59,883 nt of DNA from an uncultured Alistipes sp. (GTDB taxonomy: Bacteria > Bacteroidota > Bacteroidia > Bacteroidales > Rikenellaceae), in NCBI GenBank assembly GCA_900546065.1, contig URBK01000019.1:1-59883 (forward strand). Reading direction: 5' to 3'. Of this stretch, positions 28,923-36,649 are shown in pieces. Made by a program: the position numbers and the translations under genes. The notes under the pieces are model-generated. The model was not told the origin of the DNA. It worked only from the letters and a program-made list of their open reading frames with translations, and did no database searches. Positions within the stretch are counted from its first letter, which is position 1. The number at the start of each line of letters is the position of its first letter.

Positions 28923-29005
28923 CTGTTGTTATGTTGTTTTATGGCACTGTGTTTTTATAACACTGTGGCGGCGTACCGCTTGTTTTCGGTTTGCATTTTA
29001 TGCTC

Positions 29006-29013
29006 CAAAAGTA
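29006..29013 (-). promoter_or_regulatory. Promoter -7 box of the eight-gene surface operon
   Basis: TACTTTTG on the minus strand fits TAnnTTTG; the -33 region has only a partial match (TTCC at 19 bases). The roughly 80-base leader contains two direct repeats CACTGTG (28945-28951 and 28961-28967), 16 bases apart, which could bind a regulator. Confidence 0.5.
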
Positions 29014-29127
29014 GTAACACTGAGATTGAAAAGGAAATAAATTCAACGAACGGGCATATTTTGATCATGAAAACCCGTGACGGCTCAACTGCCGGACGAT
29101 GAATATGATGTGTGCCGGAGACGGAAA

Positions 29128-29166
29128 CGGCGGGATCGGATGATGTTCCAACATCCGACCTCGCCG
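29128..29166 (-). terminator. Possible terminator after the S9 peptidase gene
   Basis: An imperfect GC-rich stem-loop (CGGCG...GGATG with CATCC...CGCCG) lies 22 bases after the stop; on the minus strand it is followed by TTTCC, a weak T tract. Confidence 0.5.
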
Positions 29167-29188
29167 TGACGGTCGCTGTTTTACGATA

Positions 29189-31360
29189 TCAGTTTTTGAG
29201 GTACTTGTCGAGCCAGCCGAAGAACTCGCGGTTCCATACCATCGAGTTCTGTGGCTTGAATACCTGATGGCCCTCGTTCTTGAACTCTACGAGGCGGGCG
29301 TCGAGACCCTTTAGGCGTGCTGCGGTAAAGGCTTCGAGCGACTGCGTGTAGGGTATTCTGAAGTCGAATTCGCCGGTGAAGATCAGTATGGGCGTATCCC
29401 ACTTGTCGACGAACTTGTGGGGCGAGTTCTCATACGAACGCATGGCCGTGGCGTTCTCCTTCTCCCAGTATGGGCCGCCATAGTCGTGGTTGATGAAGAA
29501 GAGCTCCTCGGTCTGGCCGTACATGGATTCGAAGTCGAAGATACCGCAGTGCGAGATGAAGGCCTTGAATCGGCCCTCGTGGTGCCCGGCAAGGTAATAT
29601 ACCGAATATCCGCCGTACGAGGCTCCGACACATCCCATGTGGTCGGTGTCGCACCACGGCTCGCGTGCCACGTCGTCGATGGCCGAGAGGTAGTCGCTGA
29701 TGTTCTGCCCCGAGTAGTCGCCCGAGATCTGCTCGCGCCACTCGCTGCCGAACGAAGGGCATCCGCGGCGGTTGGGCGCCACGACGACATATCCCTGCGC
29801 CGCCATGAGCTGGAAGTTCCAACGGTAGCTCCAGCCGTTGGTGACGGTGCTTTGCGGGCCGCCCTCGCAATAGAGCAGCGTGGGGTATTTCTTCGCGGGG
29901 TCGAAGTCCGGGGGCAGGATCACCCATGTGAGCATCTGCTTGCCGTCGGTGGTGGTTACCCAGCGCTTCTGCACTTCGCCCATGTGTATGTTGTCGTATA
30001 TCTCCTTGTTTACGAACGTTATCTGCTCTCCCTTGCCCGAGGCCAGATCCATCGCGAAGAGCTCGTTGTCGCGGCTTATGGTCATGATGGCGGCTATGCA
30101 TTTTCCGTTTTGCCAGCTGAACGACGATATGTGGTGGTCGCCCGAGGTGAGTACCTTGACTTCAGCGTCGGCACCGTTGCCCGAGGCGGGTACGGCTACC
30201 GCGCATATCTGCTGCGTGCCCTCGATGGCCGAGATGAAGAGCAGGTTGTCGTTGTCGGTCCATGCGACGTTCTGGGCGCTGTGGTCAAAGTTTGCGGAGA
30301 GATCTGTGATCTTTTCCGTGCCCGTGTCGTATATCATCAGACGGTCCTTGTCCGATTCGTAGCCGGGGGTGGCCATCGAACGGTAGGCTATGCGCTTACC
30401 GTCGGGTGACCATACGGGGTAGCGGTCGTAGCCTACGGCCTCGGCTACGTCTATACGCGGAGCTGCCGGGTCGTTCGAAAGGCCGCCCGTAAGGGGCTTG
30501 TTGATGTTTACGGTCGAGCCGTCGGCCGTGTCATAGACGTATATGTCCGAGTCGGTCGAGACGGCATAGGCCGTGCCCGTGAGCTTCTTGCATGTATATG
30601 CGAGCTTTGTGCCGTCGGGGCTCCACGCAATCTCCGAGGCGTCGAAGTAGGGTGCCAGCGGGGCGTCCCATGCGGCATCCTCACCGAGTATGTCGACCGG
30701 ATTGATGAGGCCCTCGGGGCGAATGTCGGCGATGAAGATATGGCTGTAGTCACCCTCGTCCCAATAGTTCCAGTGTCGGCACATCAGGTCGTCGTATATG
30801 CGTGCCTGCGACTTGTCCATATCCTTGTAGATGTCGGCCGAACGTCGGTCTGCGGCGTGAACCTTGCGCGTGAAGAAGAGTTTCTGCTCGGTGGGGGCTA
30901 TTCCGTATGCGTCGATGCCCTCGTGTATGTCGGATACCTGACGTACGTCGCCGCCGTCTGGGTTCATCGACCACACCTGCATCGTGCCGCTGCGGTCGGA
31001 GAGGAAATAGATGCGTTTCGAGTCGCTGTTCCACTGCGGCGAGGAGGCGTTCGACGATGTGTCGGTCAGGGCGCGCTCGCTGCCCGTCGCCATGTCGTGC
31101 AGGAATATAACCGTGGTGCCCTTGTTCTCCTGCATGTCGTAGCGGGTGACCGTATATACGGCCATCGTGCCGTCGGGCGAGAGGGCCGCCTCGCCCAGAC
31201 GTCCCATCTTCCACATCACTTCGGGTGTGAAGCGTGCGGCGCTGATCTCTTCGGCCGTGAGCAGACCCTTCGGGCTGCTCGATTCGGGCACTGTCTGCGT
31301 AGAGCACGAGGCCGCGGCCAAGGATGATGCGATCATAACGATTGATATTGCTTTTTTCAT
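29189..31360 (-). CDS. S9 family prolyl oligopeptidase-type peptidase
   Basis: A 723-residue lipoprotein (lipobox AASC, Cys19), so exported. An N-terminal seven-bladed propeller of PD40-like repeats (SPQWNSDSKRIYFLSDRSG, IAWSPDGTKLAYTCK, YPVWSPDGKRIAYRSMATPG) limits substrates to peptides. The C-terminal alpha/beta hydrolase has the catalytic triad S581 (GASYGGYS), D666 (GEFDFRIP) and H698 (NEGHQVF). It is related to the Bacteroidetes dipeptidyl or acyl-peptidases (DPP5-like). It has its own terminator and is separated from the surface operon, so it is an independent unit. The exact peptide preference is unknown. Confidence 0.93.
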   Translation of the reverse strand: MKKAISIVMIASSLAAASCSTQTVPESSSPKGLLTAEEISAARFTPEVMWKMGRLGEAALSPDGTMAVYTVTRYDMQENKGTTVIFLHDMATGSERALTDTSSNASSPQWNSDSKRIYFLSDRSGTMQVWSMNPDGGDVRQVSDIHEGIDAYGIAPTEQKLFFTRKVHAADRRSADIYKDMDKSQARIYDDLMCRHWNYWDEGDYSHIFIADIRPEGLINPVDILGEDAAWDAPLAPYFDASEIAWSPDGTKLAYTCKKLTGTAYAVSTDSDIYVYDTADGSTVNINKPLTGGLSNDPAAPRIDVAEAVGYDRYPVWSPDGKRIAYRSMATPGYESDKDRLMIYDTGTEKITDLSANFDHSAQNVAWTDNDNLLFISAIEGTQQICAVAVPASGNGADAEVKVLTSGDHHISSFSWQNGKCIAAIMTISRDNELFAMDLASGKGEQITFVNKEIYDNIHMGEVQKRWVTTTDGKQMLTWVILPPDFDPAKKYPTLLYCEGGPQSTVTNGWSYRWNFQLMAAQGYVVVAPNRRGCPSFGSEWREQISGDYSGQNISDYLSAIDDVAREPWCDTDHMGCVGASYGGYSVYYLAGHHEGRFKAFISHCGIFDFESMYGQTEELFFINHDYGGPYWEKENATAMRSYENSPHKFVDKWDTPILIFTGEFDFRIPYTQSLEAFTAARLKGLDARLVEFKNEGHQVFKPQNSMVWNREFFGWLDKYLKN

Positions 31361-31557
31361 GGTTTAGAGTGTGTGTTTGTCTTGTAATTTAATAGTCTTT
31401 CATGCGTCGCGCCAGCCGCTTTGAAAGCGATTTGGCGAAACGCGTCTCCGGCCTTCATATCACGAAATACGGCAGGCAGCGATGCACGACGGAAACTCGG
31501 AGCGGAAAACTTCGGCAGCGAATCTTCTGCGCTGTGGCCTTTGCATATCTTTTTTCG

Positions 31558-31565
31558 TATCTTTG
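31558..31565 (+). promoter_or_regulatory. -7 box of the NUDIX-porX-tsaE operon
   Basis: TATCTTTG (31558-31565) fits TAnnTTTG, about 20-38 bases before the two candidate NUDIX starts. A TTTG exists only 14 bases upstream, shorter than usual. Confidence 0.55.
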
Positions 31566-31602
31566 CAGTCGCGCCGCCGCGTCGATGGCGGCTTCGGACA
31601 TA

Positions 31603-32235
31603 ATGGATACTTACACAATATACTTTGCCGATGTGAGCGTCGTAATCACGTCGCAACCTCTTCCGTCGATATATTCCGTTATGGAGTGTGACGACGAACT
31701 GCGTATTTCGCGCACGAATTTAGTTAAAAAAGCCGAAACGGACAAATATATCGCCGTCCTGACGCCCGATGTCGAGCGTACGATGGCCTCGCTGGCGGCA
31801 CAGTTCGTGCAGGTCGAGGCTGCGGGCGGCGTGGCCGTGGACGGTCTGGGGCGCCGGTTGCTGATACGCCGCAACGGCCGCTGGGATCTTCCGAAGGGAC
31901 ACCGCGAGGCAGGCGAGTCGCTCGAGGCGTGTGCCGCGCGCGAGACCGAGGAGGAGACGGGGGTGCATGTGGCCTCGGTGGGGGAGCTGCTCTGCACGAC
32001 CATACACTGCTACAACCTCTACGGCCGCTGGGAGATGAAACATACGTCGTGGTTCGAGATGCGGGCGGCCGAGGGCTCCGTGCTGCGCCCGCAGGGTGAA
32101 GAGGGTATCGTCGCGGCCGAGTGGGTCGATGACGTGGAGGTGCGGCGGCGAATTAAGATGTCGTTTCCCACAATTCGGGAGGTGTTCCGTACGTTATATG
32201 AAAGGGAAGGCCGCACCGATGCGGCAAGTGTGTAA
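31603..32235 (+). CDS. NUDIX hydrolase
   Basis: A 210-residue hydrolase of nucleoside-diphosphate-linked compounds. The NUDIX box is complete: GHREAGESLEACAARETEEETG (residues about 107-128). It has an N-terminal extension of about 75 residues before the NUDIX fold (VAVDGLGRRLLIRRNGRWDLPKGH). ATG 31603 is chosen; ATG 31585 is an alternative that adds six residues. It is cotranscribed with porX (15-base gap). The substrate (for example an oxidised nucleotide or dinucleoside polyphosphate) cannot be deduced. Confidence 0.88.
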   Translation: MDTYTIYFADVSVVITSQPLPSIYSVMECDDELRISRTNLVKKAETDKYIAVLTPDVERTMASLAAQFVQVEAAGGVAVDGLGRRLLIRRNGRWDLPKGHREAGESLEACAARETEEETGVHVASVGELLCTTIHCYNLYGRWEMKHTSWFEMRAAEGSVLRPQGEEGIVAAEWVDDVEVRRRIKMSFPTIREVFRTLYEREGRTDAASV

Positions 32236-32250
32236 AAAACTCTGAACGTT

Positions 32251-33807
32251 ATGGTTAAGATACTTTGGGTGGATGACGAGATAGAGCTTCTGCGTCCGCA
32301 TGTCTTTTTTCTCAAGGGCAAGGGTTACGAGGTGGATACCTGCAACAACGGTTACGACGCCATCGACATGGTGCGCGCCACACCCTACGACCTGATAATC
32401 CTCGACGAGATGATGCCCGGCATGACGGGCCTCGAGACGCTTCCGCTGATCAAGGAGGTGCGGCCCACCACGCCCGTTATCATGGTGACCAAGAGCGAGG
32501 AGGAGAACATCATGGACAAGGCAATCGGATCGAAGATCGCCGACTACATAATCAAGCCCGTCAACCCCAATCAGGTGCTGCTCTCGATCAAGAAGTGCGT
32601 GCATTCGCAGCAGCTGGTGACCGAGCAGACTACGGCCGACTACCGTGCCGAGTTCGGGCGCATATCGAACATGTGTCAGATGGCCTCGTCGTTCGGGGCG
32701 TGGTGTACGCTCTACCGCAAGATCACGGGGTGGGAGATCGACCTCTCGGACTCGATGGACCAGAGTATCAAGGAGGTGCTCGTATATCAGAAGAGCGAGG
32801 CCAATCAGGAGTTCTGCAAGTTCGTGCGCCGCAACTACTACAACTGGATCAACAAGCGTGTGGACGAGGAGGAGATACCCGTCATGTCGCACACGCTCAT
32901 GCGCAAGAAGATCCTTCCCGACGTGGAGTCTCACGGCCGCACGACGCTGCTTCTGATCGACAACTTCCGTTACGACCAGTGGCGGTCGATCAGTTCGCTG
33001 CTGAGGGGGTATTACGACGTTGAGGTCGACGACTTCTACTGTGCGATCCTGCCTACGGCCACGCAATATGCGCGCAATGCGATCTTTGCGGGCCTGATGC
33101 CCCTTGCCATCGACAAGCTCATGCCCAACAAGTGGCTCAACGACAACGAGGAGGGCGGCAAGAACCAGTACGAGGAGGAGTTCCTTTCGCGTCAGCTGAC
33201 ATCATGTGGCAAACGGTGGCGCTGGACCTTCGACAAACTGGTGCGTCCGGAGGCGGGGCGCAAGCTCATCGACAACATACAGCGCATCTACGATGCCGAT
33301 TTCTCGGTTATCGTATATAATTTTCTGGATATATTGTCGCATGCGCGTACCGAGACCGACATCATCCGCGAGTTGACCGAGGACGAGGCGTCGTTCCGGT
33401 CGCTTACACGTTCGTGGTTCGAGCATTCGGATCTGTTCGTGCTGTTGAAGCTGCTGTCGGAGCGCGGCCATACGGTGATCATAACCTCGGACCACGGTAC
33501 GATACGTGTGGACAATCCGGTTAAGGTGACGGGTGACCGTGAGACCTCGCCCAACCTGCGCTACAAGACGGGGCGCAACCTGCAGTACAACTCGCGCGAG
33601 GTGTACGAGGTGCTGCGGCCGGAGGATATACAGCTCCCGCGCATAAATCTCTCGTCGAGCTACATCTTCGCCTACAACACCGATTTTCTGGTCTACAACA
33701 ACGATGCGAACCGATTCATACGATATTATCGCAATACGTTCCAGCACGGCGGCATCTCGATGGAGGAGATGATCGTGCCGTACATAGTACTGAAACCCAA
33801 ATTATAA
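32251..33807 (+). CDS. porX: PorX-type response regulator with PglZ phosphatase-like domain
   Basis: A 518-residue protein. The N-terminal receiver domain (1-120) has VDDE, phospho-acceptor D52 in LIILDEMMPG and the K in YIIKPVNP. A helical linker follows, then a PglZ/alkaline phosphatase-superfamily domain (about 200-518) with LLLIDNFRYDQW, AILPTATQYARNAIF, FLDILSHARTE, IITSDHGTIRVDNPV and the C-terminal QHGGISMEEMIVPYIVL. In Porphyromonas gingivalis and Flavobacterium, PorX regulates the type IX secretion system and gliding or pigment phenotypes. Here it lies in an operon with a NUDIX gene upstream and tsaE downstream. No PorY histidine kinase is in the window. Confidence 0.95.
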   Translation: MVKILWVDDEIELLRPHVFFLKGKGYEVDTCNNGYDAIDMVRATPYDLIILDEMMPGMTGLETLPLIKEVRPTTPVIMVTKSEEENIMDKAIGSKIADYIIKPVNPNQVLLSIKKCVHSQQLVTEQTTADYRAEFGRISNMCQMASSFGAWCTLYRKITGWEIDLSDSMDQSIKEVLVYQKSEANQEFCKFVRRNYYNWINKRVDEEEIPVMSHTLMRKKILPDVESHGRTTLLLIDNFRYDQWRSISSLLRGYYDVEVDDFYCAILPTATQYARNAIFAGLMPLAIDKLMPNKWLNDNEEGGKNQYEEEFLSRQLTSCGKRWRWTFDKLVRPEAGRKLIDNIQRIYDADFSVIVYNFLDILSHARTETDIIRELTEDEASFRSLTRSWFEHSDLFVLLKLLSERGHTVIITSDHGTIRVDNPVKVTGDRETSPNLRYKTGRNLQYNSREVYEVLRPEDIQLPRINLSSSYIFAYNTDFLVYNNDANRFIRYYRNTFQHGGISMEEMIVPYIVLKPKL

Positions 33808-33822
33808 CATTATAACTTTTAC

Positions 33823-34239
33823 ATGAAAAAGATCGAGATCGAATCGCTCTCCGAACTGCCGAAGGTGGCCGAGGCGGTGTTGGGGGAGCTGCGCGGCCGC
33901 AGTGTCGTGCTTTTCCGCGGCCCTATGGGGGCCGGCAAGACGACCCTCATAAGCCGCATAGCGGCGGCTCTGGGCGCCGAGGATACGGTGACAAGCCCGA
34001 CGTTTGCGTTGGTGAACCAGTACGAGGGTGAGGGCGGCCGCCGAATATACCATTTCGATTTCTACCGTATAAACAACGTCGAGGAGGCTCTCGATCTGGG
34101 ATACGAGGAGTACTTCTATTCGGGAGAGCTGTGTCTGGTCGAGTGGCCCGAGAAGATCGAGCCGCTGCTTCCGGAGGATGCCATGACGGTCACGATCACT
34201 GTGGGCGAGGACGAGCACCGCTGCTTCACAATCGACTGA
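33823..34239 (+). CDS. tsaE: tRNA threonylcarbamoyladenosine biosynthesis ATPase TsaE
   Basis: A 138-residue P-loop ATPase needed for the t6A37 modification of ANN-decoding tRNAs, acting with TsaB, TsaC and TsaD. It has Walker A GPMGAGKT (residues 33-40), the TSPTFALVNQYEG segment, HFDFYRINN and ELCLVEWPEKIEPLLPED, all family hallmarks. It follows porX after 15 bases, so it is the third gene of the operon. Confidence 0.95.
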   Translation: MKKIEIESLSELPKVAEAVLGELRGRSVVLFRGPMGAGKTTLISRIAAALGAEDTVTSPTFALVNQYEGEGGRRIYHFDFYRINNVEEALDLGYEEYFYSGELCLVEWPEKIEPLLPEDAMTVTITVGEDEHRCFTID

Positions 34240-34565
34240 TCGGCCGATCCGGTCATGACCGATATGGATATCGGTGTCGGATATTGCGTCTGCTGAAACT
34301 GTCGTCATGCCGTGGCGGTGTCTGGAGTTGCGATATGGTGTCCGCACGCGCCGTAGAATAGTATCTGCAGGCGTCGTGCGGATATTTTGTGCCGTCGTGG
34401 CTATATCCCCGTGTGGCTGCGGCCGACGTTTGGGGGCAACTCTTTCGACGATTTGCAGATGCGAGTTTTTTGTGATATTTTTGACGCTGATTTTTCGGCT
34501 GTCGCGAGCTGTGAATGCAGTGCGAAGGCCATAACGGTTAAGAACAAAACAACGAATATATTGTA
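34240..34565 (+). other. Intergenic region before dsbD
   Basis: About 325 bases after the tsaE stop. It contains the consensus dsbD promoter near its end and no clear gene or terminator. Confidence 0.5.
34452..34483 (+). promoter_or_regulatory. dsbD promoter
   Basis: -33 TTTG (34452-34455), 20-bp spacer, -7 TATTTTTG (34476-34483), full consensus; about 80 bases before the ATG. Confidence 0.75.
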
Positions 34566-36581
34566 ATGAAGGGATTTTTCAAACGTATTCTTTTTGCCTG
34601 CGTCGCCTTGGTTGCGGCCCTGCCGTCGTGGGCGCAGCTCGAGCCTGTCAAGTGGAGCACTTCGGTGGATGAGCTGGAGGCGGGCCTTTACCGTATAGTC
34701 TTCACGGCGACGGTGGATGCGGGCTGGCATATCTACGATCTGGGCCCGTACGAAATGGGCGGCCCAATGGCTACGTCGTTCGAGTTTACGCCCGACGGGG
34801 CGTACACGCTCGATGGCGGGGTATATGCCTTGGCGGAGGCTCACCGCGAGTTCGATCCCATCTACGAGATGGAGATAGGATATTATGAGGGCCGCGCGCA
34901 GTTCGCACAGAATGTGCGTTGCTCGGATGGTGCCGTGATAGCCGTTACGGCCGACTGGATGGCTTGCAACGAAACTAACTGTGTCACGGGCGACAACGAC
35001 TTCTCGATTGAGGTCGGAAAGTCTGCCGCTTCGGCGTCGGCTCCGGCAACCGACAACTCTGCCAAAACTGCGGCGAATGAATCAAAGGTCTCGGCTGCTG
35101 CGCCGGCCTCGTCGGGCGGTTCGCTGTGGGGTTATATCCTGAGCGCGATAGGCTGGGCGCTGGTGGCGCTGCTGACGCCGTGCGTCTTCCCTATGATCCC
35201 GATGACGGTGTCGTTCTTCCTGAAGGGCTCGGGCTCGGCCGCCGCGGGACGTTTCCGCGCACTCATGTACGGACTGTTTATCGTTATACTCTATACGGTG
35301 CCCATCGGCATCATAATCCTCATCACGTGGCTCGTGGGCGGTGATGTGGTTACGGCCGACATATTCAACTGGCTGGCGACGCATTGGCTTCCGAACCTTA
35401 TCTTCTTTGCCGTCTTCATGATCTTCGCCGCCTCGTTCTTCGGTGCGTTCGAGATCGTGCTGCCCGAGAAACTCGTGAACGACAGTGACTCGAAGTCCGA
35501 CAAGAAGGGCCTTGCGGGCATATTCTTCATGGCTCTGACGCTGGTGCTGGTGTCGTTCTCGTGCACGGGACCCATTGTAGGCTCGGTGCTCATACAGTCG
35601 ACATCGGGTGAGTTCTGGACTCCGATCATAACGATGCTGGCATTCTCGGTCGTGTTCGCGCTTCCGTTCACCCTGTTCGCTCTCTTCCCCTCGTGGCTCA
35701 AGAAACTGCCCAAGAGCGGCGGCTGGCTCAACTCGGTGAAGGTCGTTCTGGGATTTGTCGAGCTGGCGCTGGGCCTTAAGTTCCTCAGCGTGGCCGACCA
35801 GACATACCACTGGGGTATTCTCGACCGTGAGGTCTATCTGGCCCTGTGGATCGTCATCTTCTCTCTGCTGGGGCTCTATCTGTTGGGTAAGTTGCGCTTC
35901 AAGCACGACAGCGATATGCCGTATCTGTCGGTTACGCGTCTGGTGCTGGCGATCATTACATTCGCATTTGTCGTATATATGGTCCCGGGAATGTGGGGCG
36001 CGCCCTTGAAGGCCTTGTCGGGATATATGCCGCCGATGCAGACGCAGGATTTCGTCATGACGGCGGGCAGCGGCGCGGCGGCGTCATCGTCGCAGTCGTC
36101 AGCGCCCGAGACGGGTGTCAAGTACGGTGATGTGCTCAAATTGCCGCTCGGACTGGAGGGATTCTTCGATCTGGCCGAGGCCGAGGCCTATGCCGCCAAG
36201 GTCGATAAACCGCTCTTCGTGGACTTCACGGGCCACGGCTGCGTCAACTGCCGTGAGATGGAGGCGCGCGTGTGGTCGGATCCCCGTGTGCTGGAGCTGC
36301 TGCGCAACGAGTATGTGATCGTGGCTCTCTATGCCGACGACAAACTCAAGGTCGACGAGAGCGACTGGGTTACGACCGATACGGGCAAGGTGCTCAAGAC
36401 GCTGGGCAAGATCAACTCATATTATGCATTGAAGACATACGGCGTCAATGCCCAGCCATATTATGTTCTTCAGGGCCGCAACGGCGAGCCTTTGGTCGAG
36501 CCGCGCGGTTATGATCTCGACGTGGATGCCTTCGTGCAGTTCCTTCGCAGCGGAGTGGAGGCTTACCGCAATAACAAATAG
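34566..36581 (+). CDS. dsbD: Thiol:disulfide interchange protein DsbD
   Basis: A 671-residue inner-membrane electron shuttle that passes reducing power from cytoplasmic thioredoxin to the periplasm. After a signal peptide, the N-terminal beta domain (about 20-160) holds Cys at 119, 134 and 139. Eight hydrophobic helices (about 185-495) carry C206 (LLTPCVFPMIP) and C333 (SCTGPIVGS), the redox pair of the membrane domain. The C-terminal thioredoxin domain has GC559VNC562. Two low-complexity Ala/Ser linkers separate the modules. The protein could supply electrons to the TlpA-like lipoprotein encoded at 7994-9076 (inference). The terminator lies 15 bases downstream. Confidence 0.93.
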   Translation: MKGFFKRILFACVALVAALPSWAQLEPVKWSTSVDELEAGLYRIVFTATVDAGWHIYDLGPYEMGGPMATSFEFTPDGAYTLDGGVYALAEAHREFDPIYEMEIGYYEGRAQFAQNVRCSDGAVIAVTADWMACNETNCVTGDNDFSIEVGKSAASASAPATDNSAKTAANESKVSAAAPASSGGSLWGYILSAIGWALVALLTPCVFPMIPMTVSFFLKGSGSAAAGRFRALMYGLFIVILYTVPIGIIILITWLVGGDVVTADIFNWLATHWLPNLIFFAVFMIFAASFFGAFEIVLPEKLVNDSDSKSDKKGLAGIFFMALTLVLVSFSCTGPIVGSVLIQSTSGEFWTPIITMLAFSVVFALPFTLFALFPSWLKKLPKSGGWLNSVKVVLGFVELALGLKFLSVADQTYHWGILDREVYLALWIVIFSLLGLYLLGKLRFKHDSDMPYLSVTRLVLAIITFAFVVYMVPGMWGAPLKALSGYMPPMQTQDFVMTAGSGAAASSSQSSAPETGVKYGDVLKLPLGLEGFFDLAEAEAYAAKVDKPLFVDFTGHGCVNCREMEARVWSDPRVLELLRNEYVIVALYADDKLKVDESDWVTTDTGKVLKTLGKINSYYALKTYGVNAQPYYVLQGRNGEPLVEPRGYDLDVDAFVQFLRSGVEAYRNNK

Positions 36582-36596
36582 AGACCGCAACTTATA

Positions 36597-36640
36597 AAAC
36601 TTCAAGAGGCCAACCTTTCCGGGTTGGCCTCTTGAAGTTT
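36597..36640. terminator. Bidirectional terminator between dsbD and the GH2 gene
   Basis: A 19-bp perfect stem (AAACTTCAAGAGGCCAACC and its complement) with a 6-base loop, between convergent genes. Confidence 0.85.
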
Positions 36641-36649
36641 GTAATAGTG

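Noticed and set aside
28945..28967. Two CACTGTG repeats as an inverted-repeat operator
   Set aside because: They are direct repeats, not inverted, and their role is uncertain; noted only within the promoter entry.
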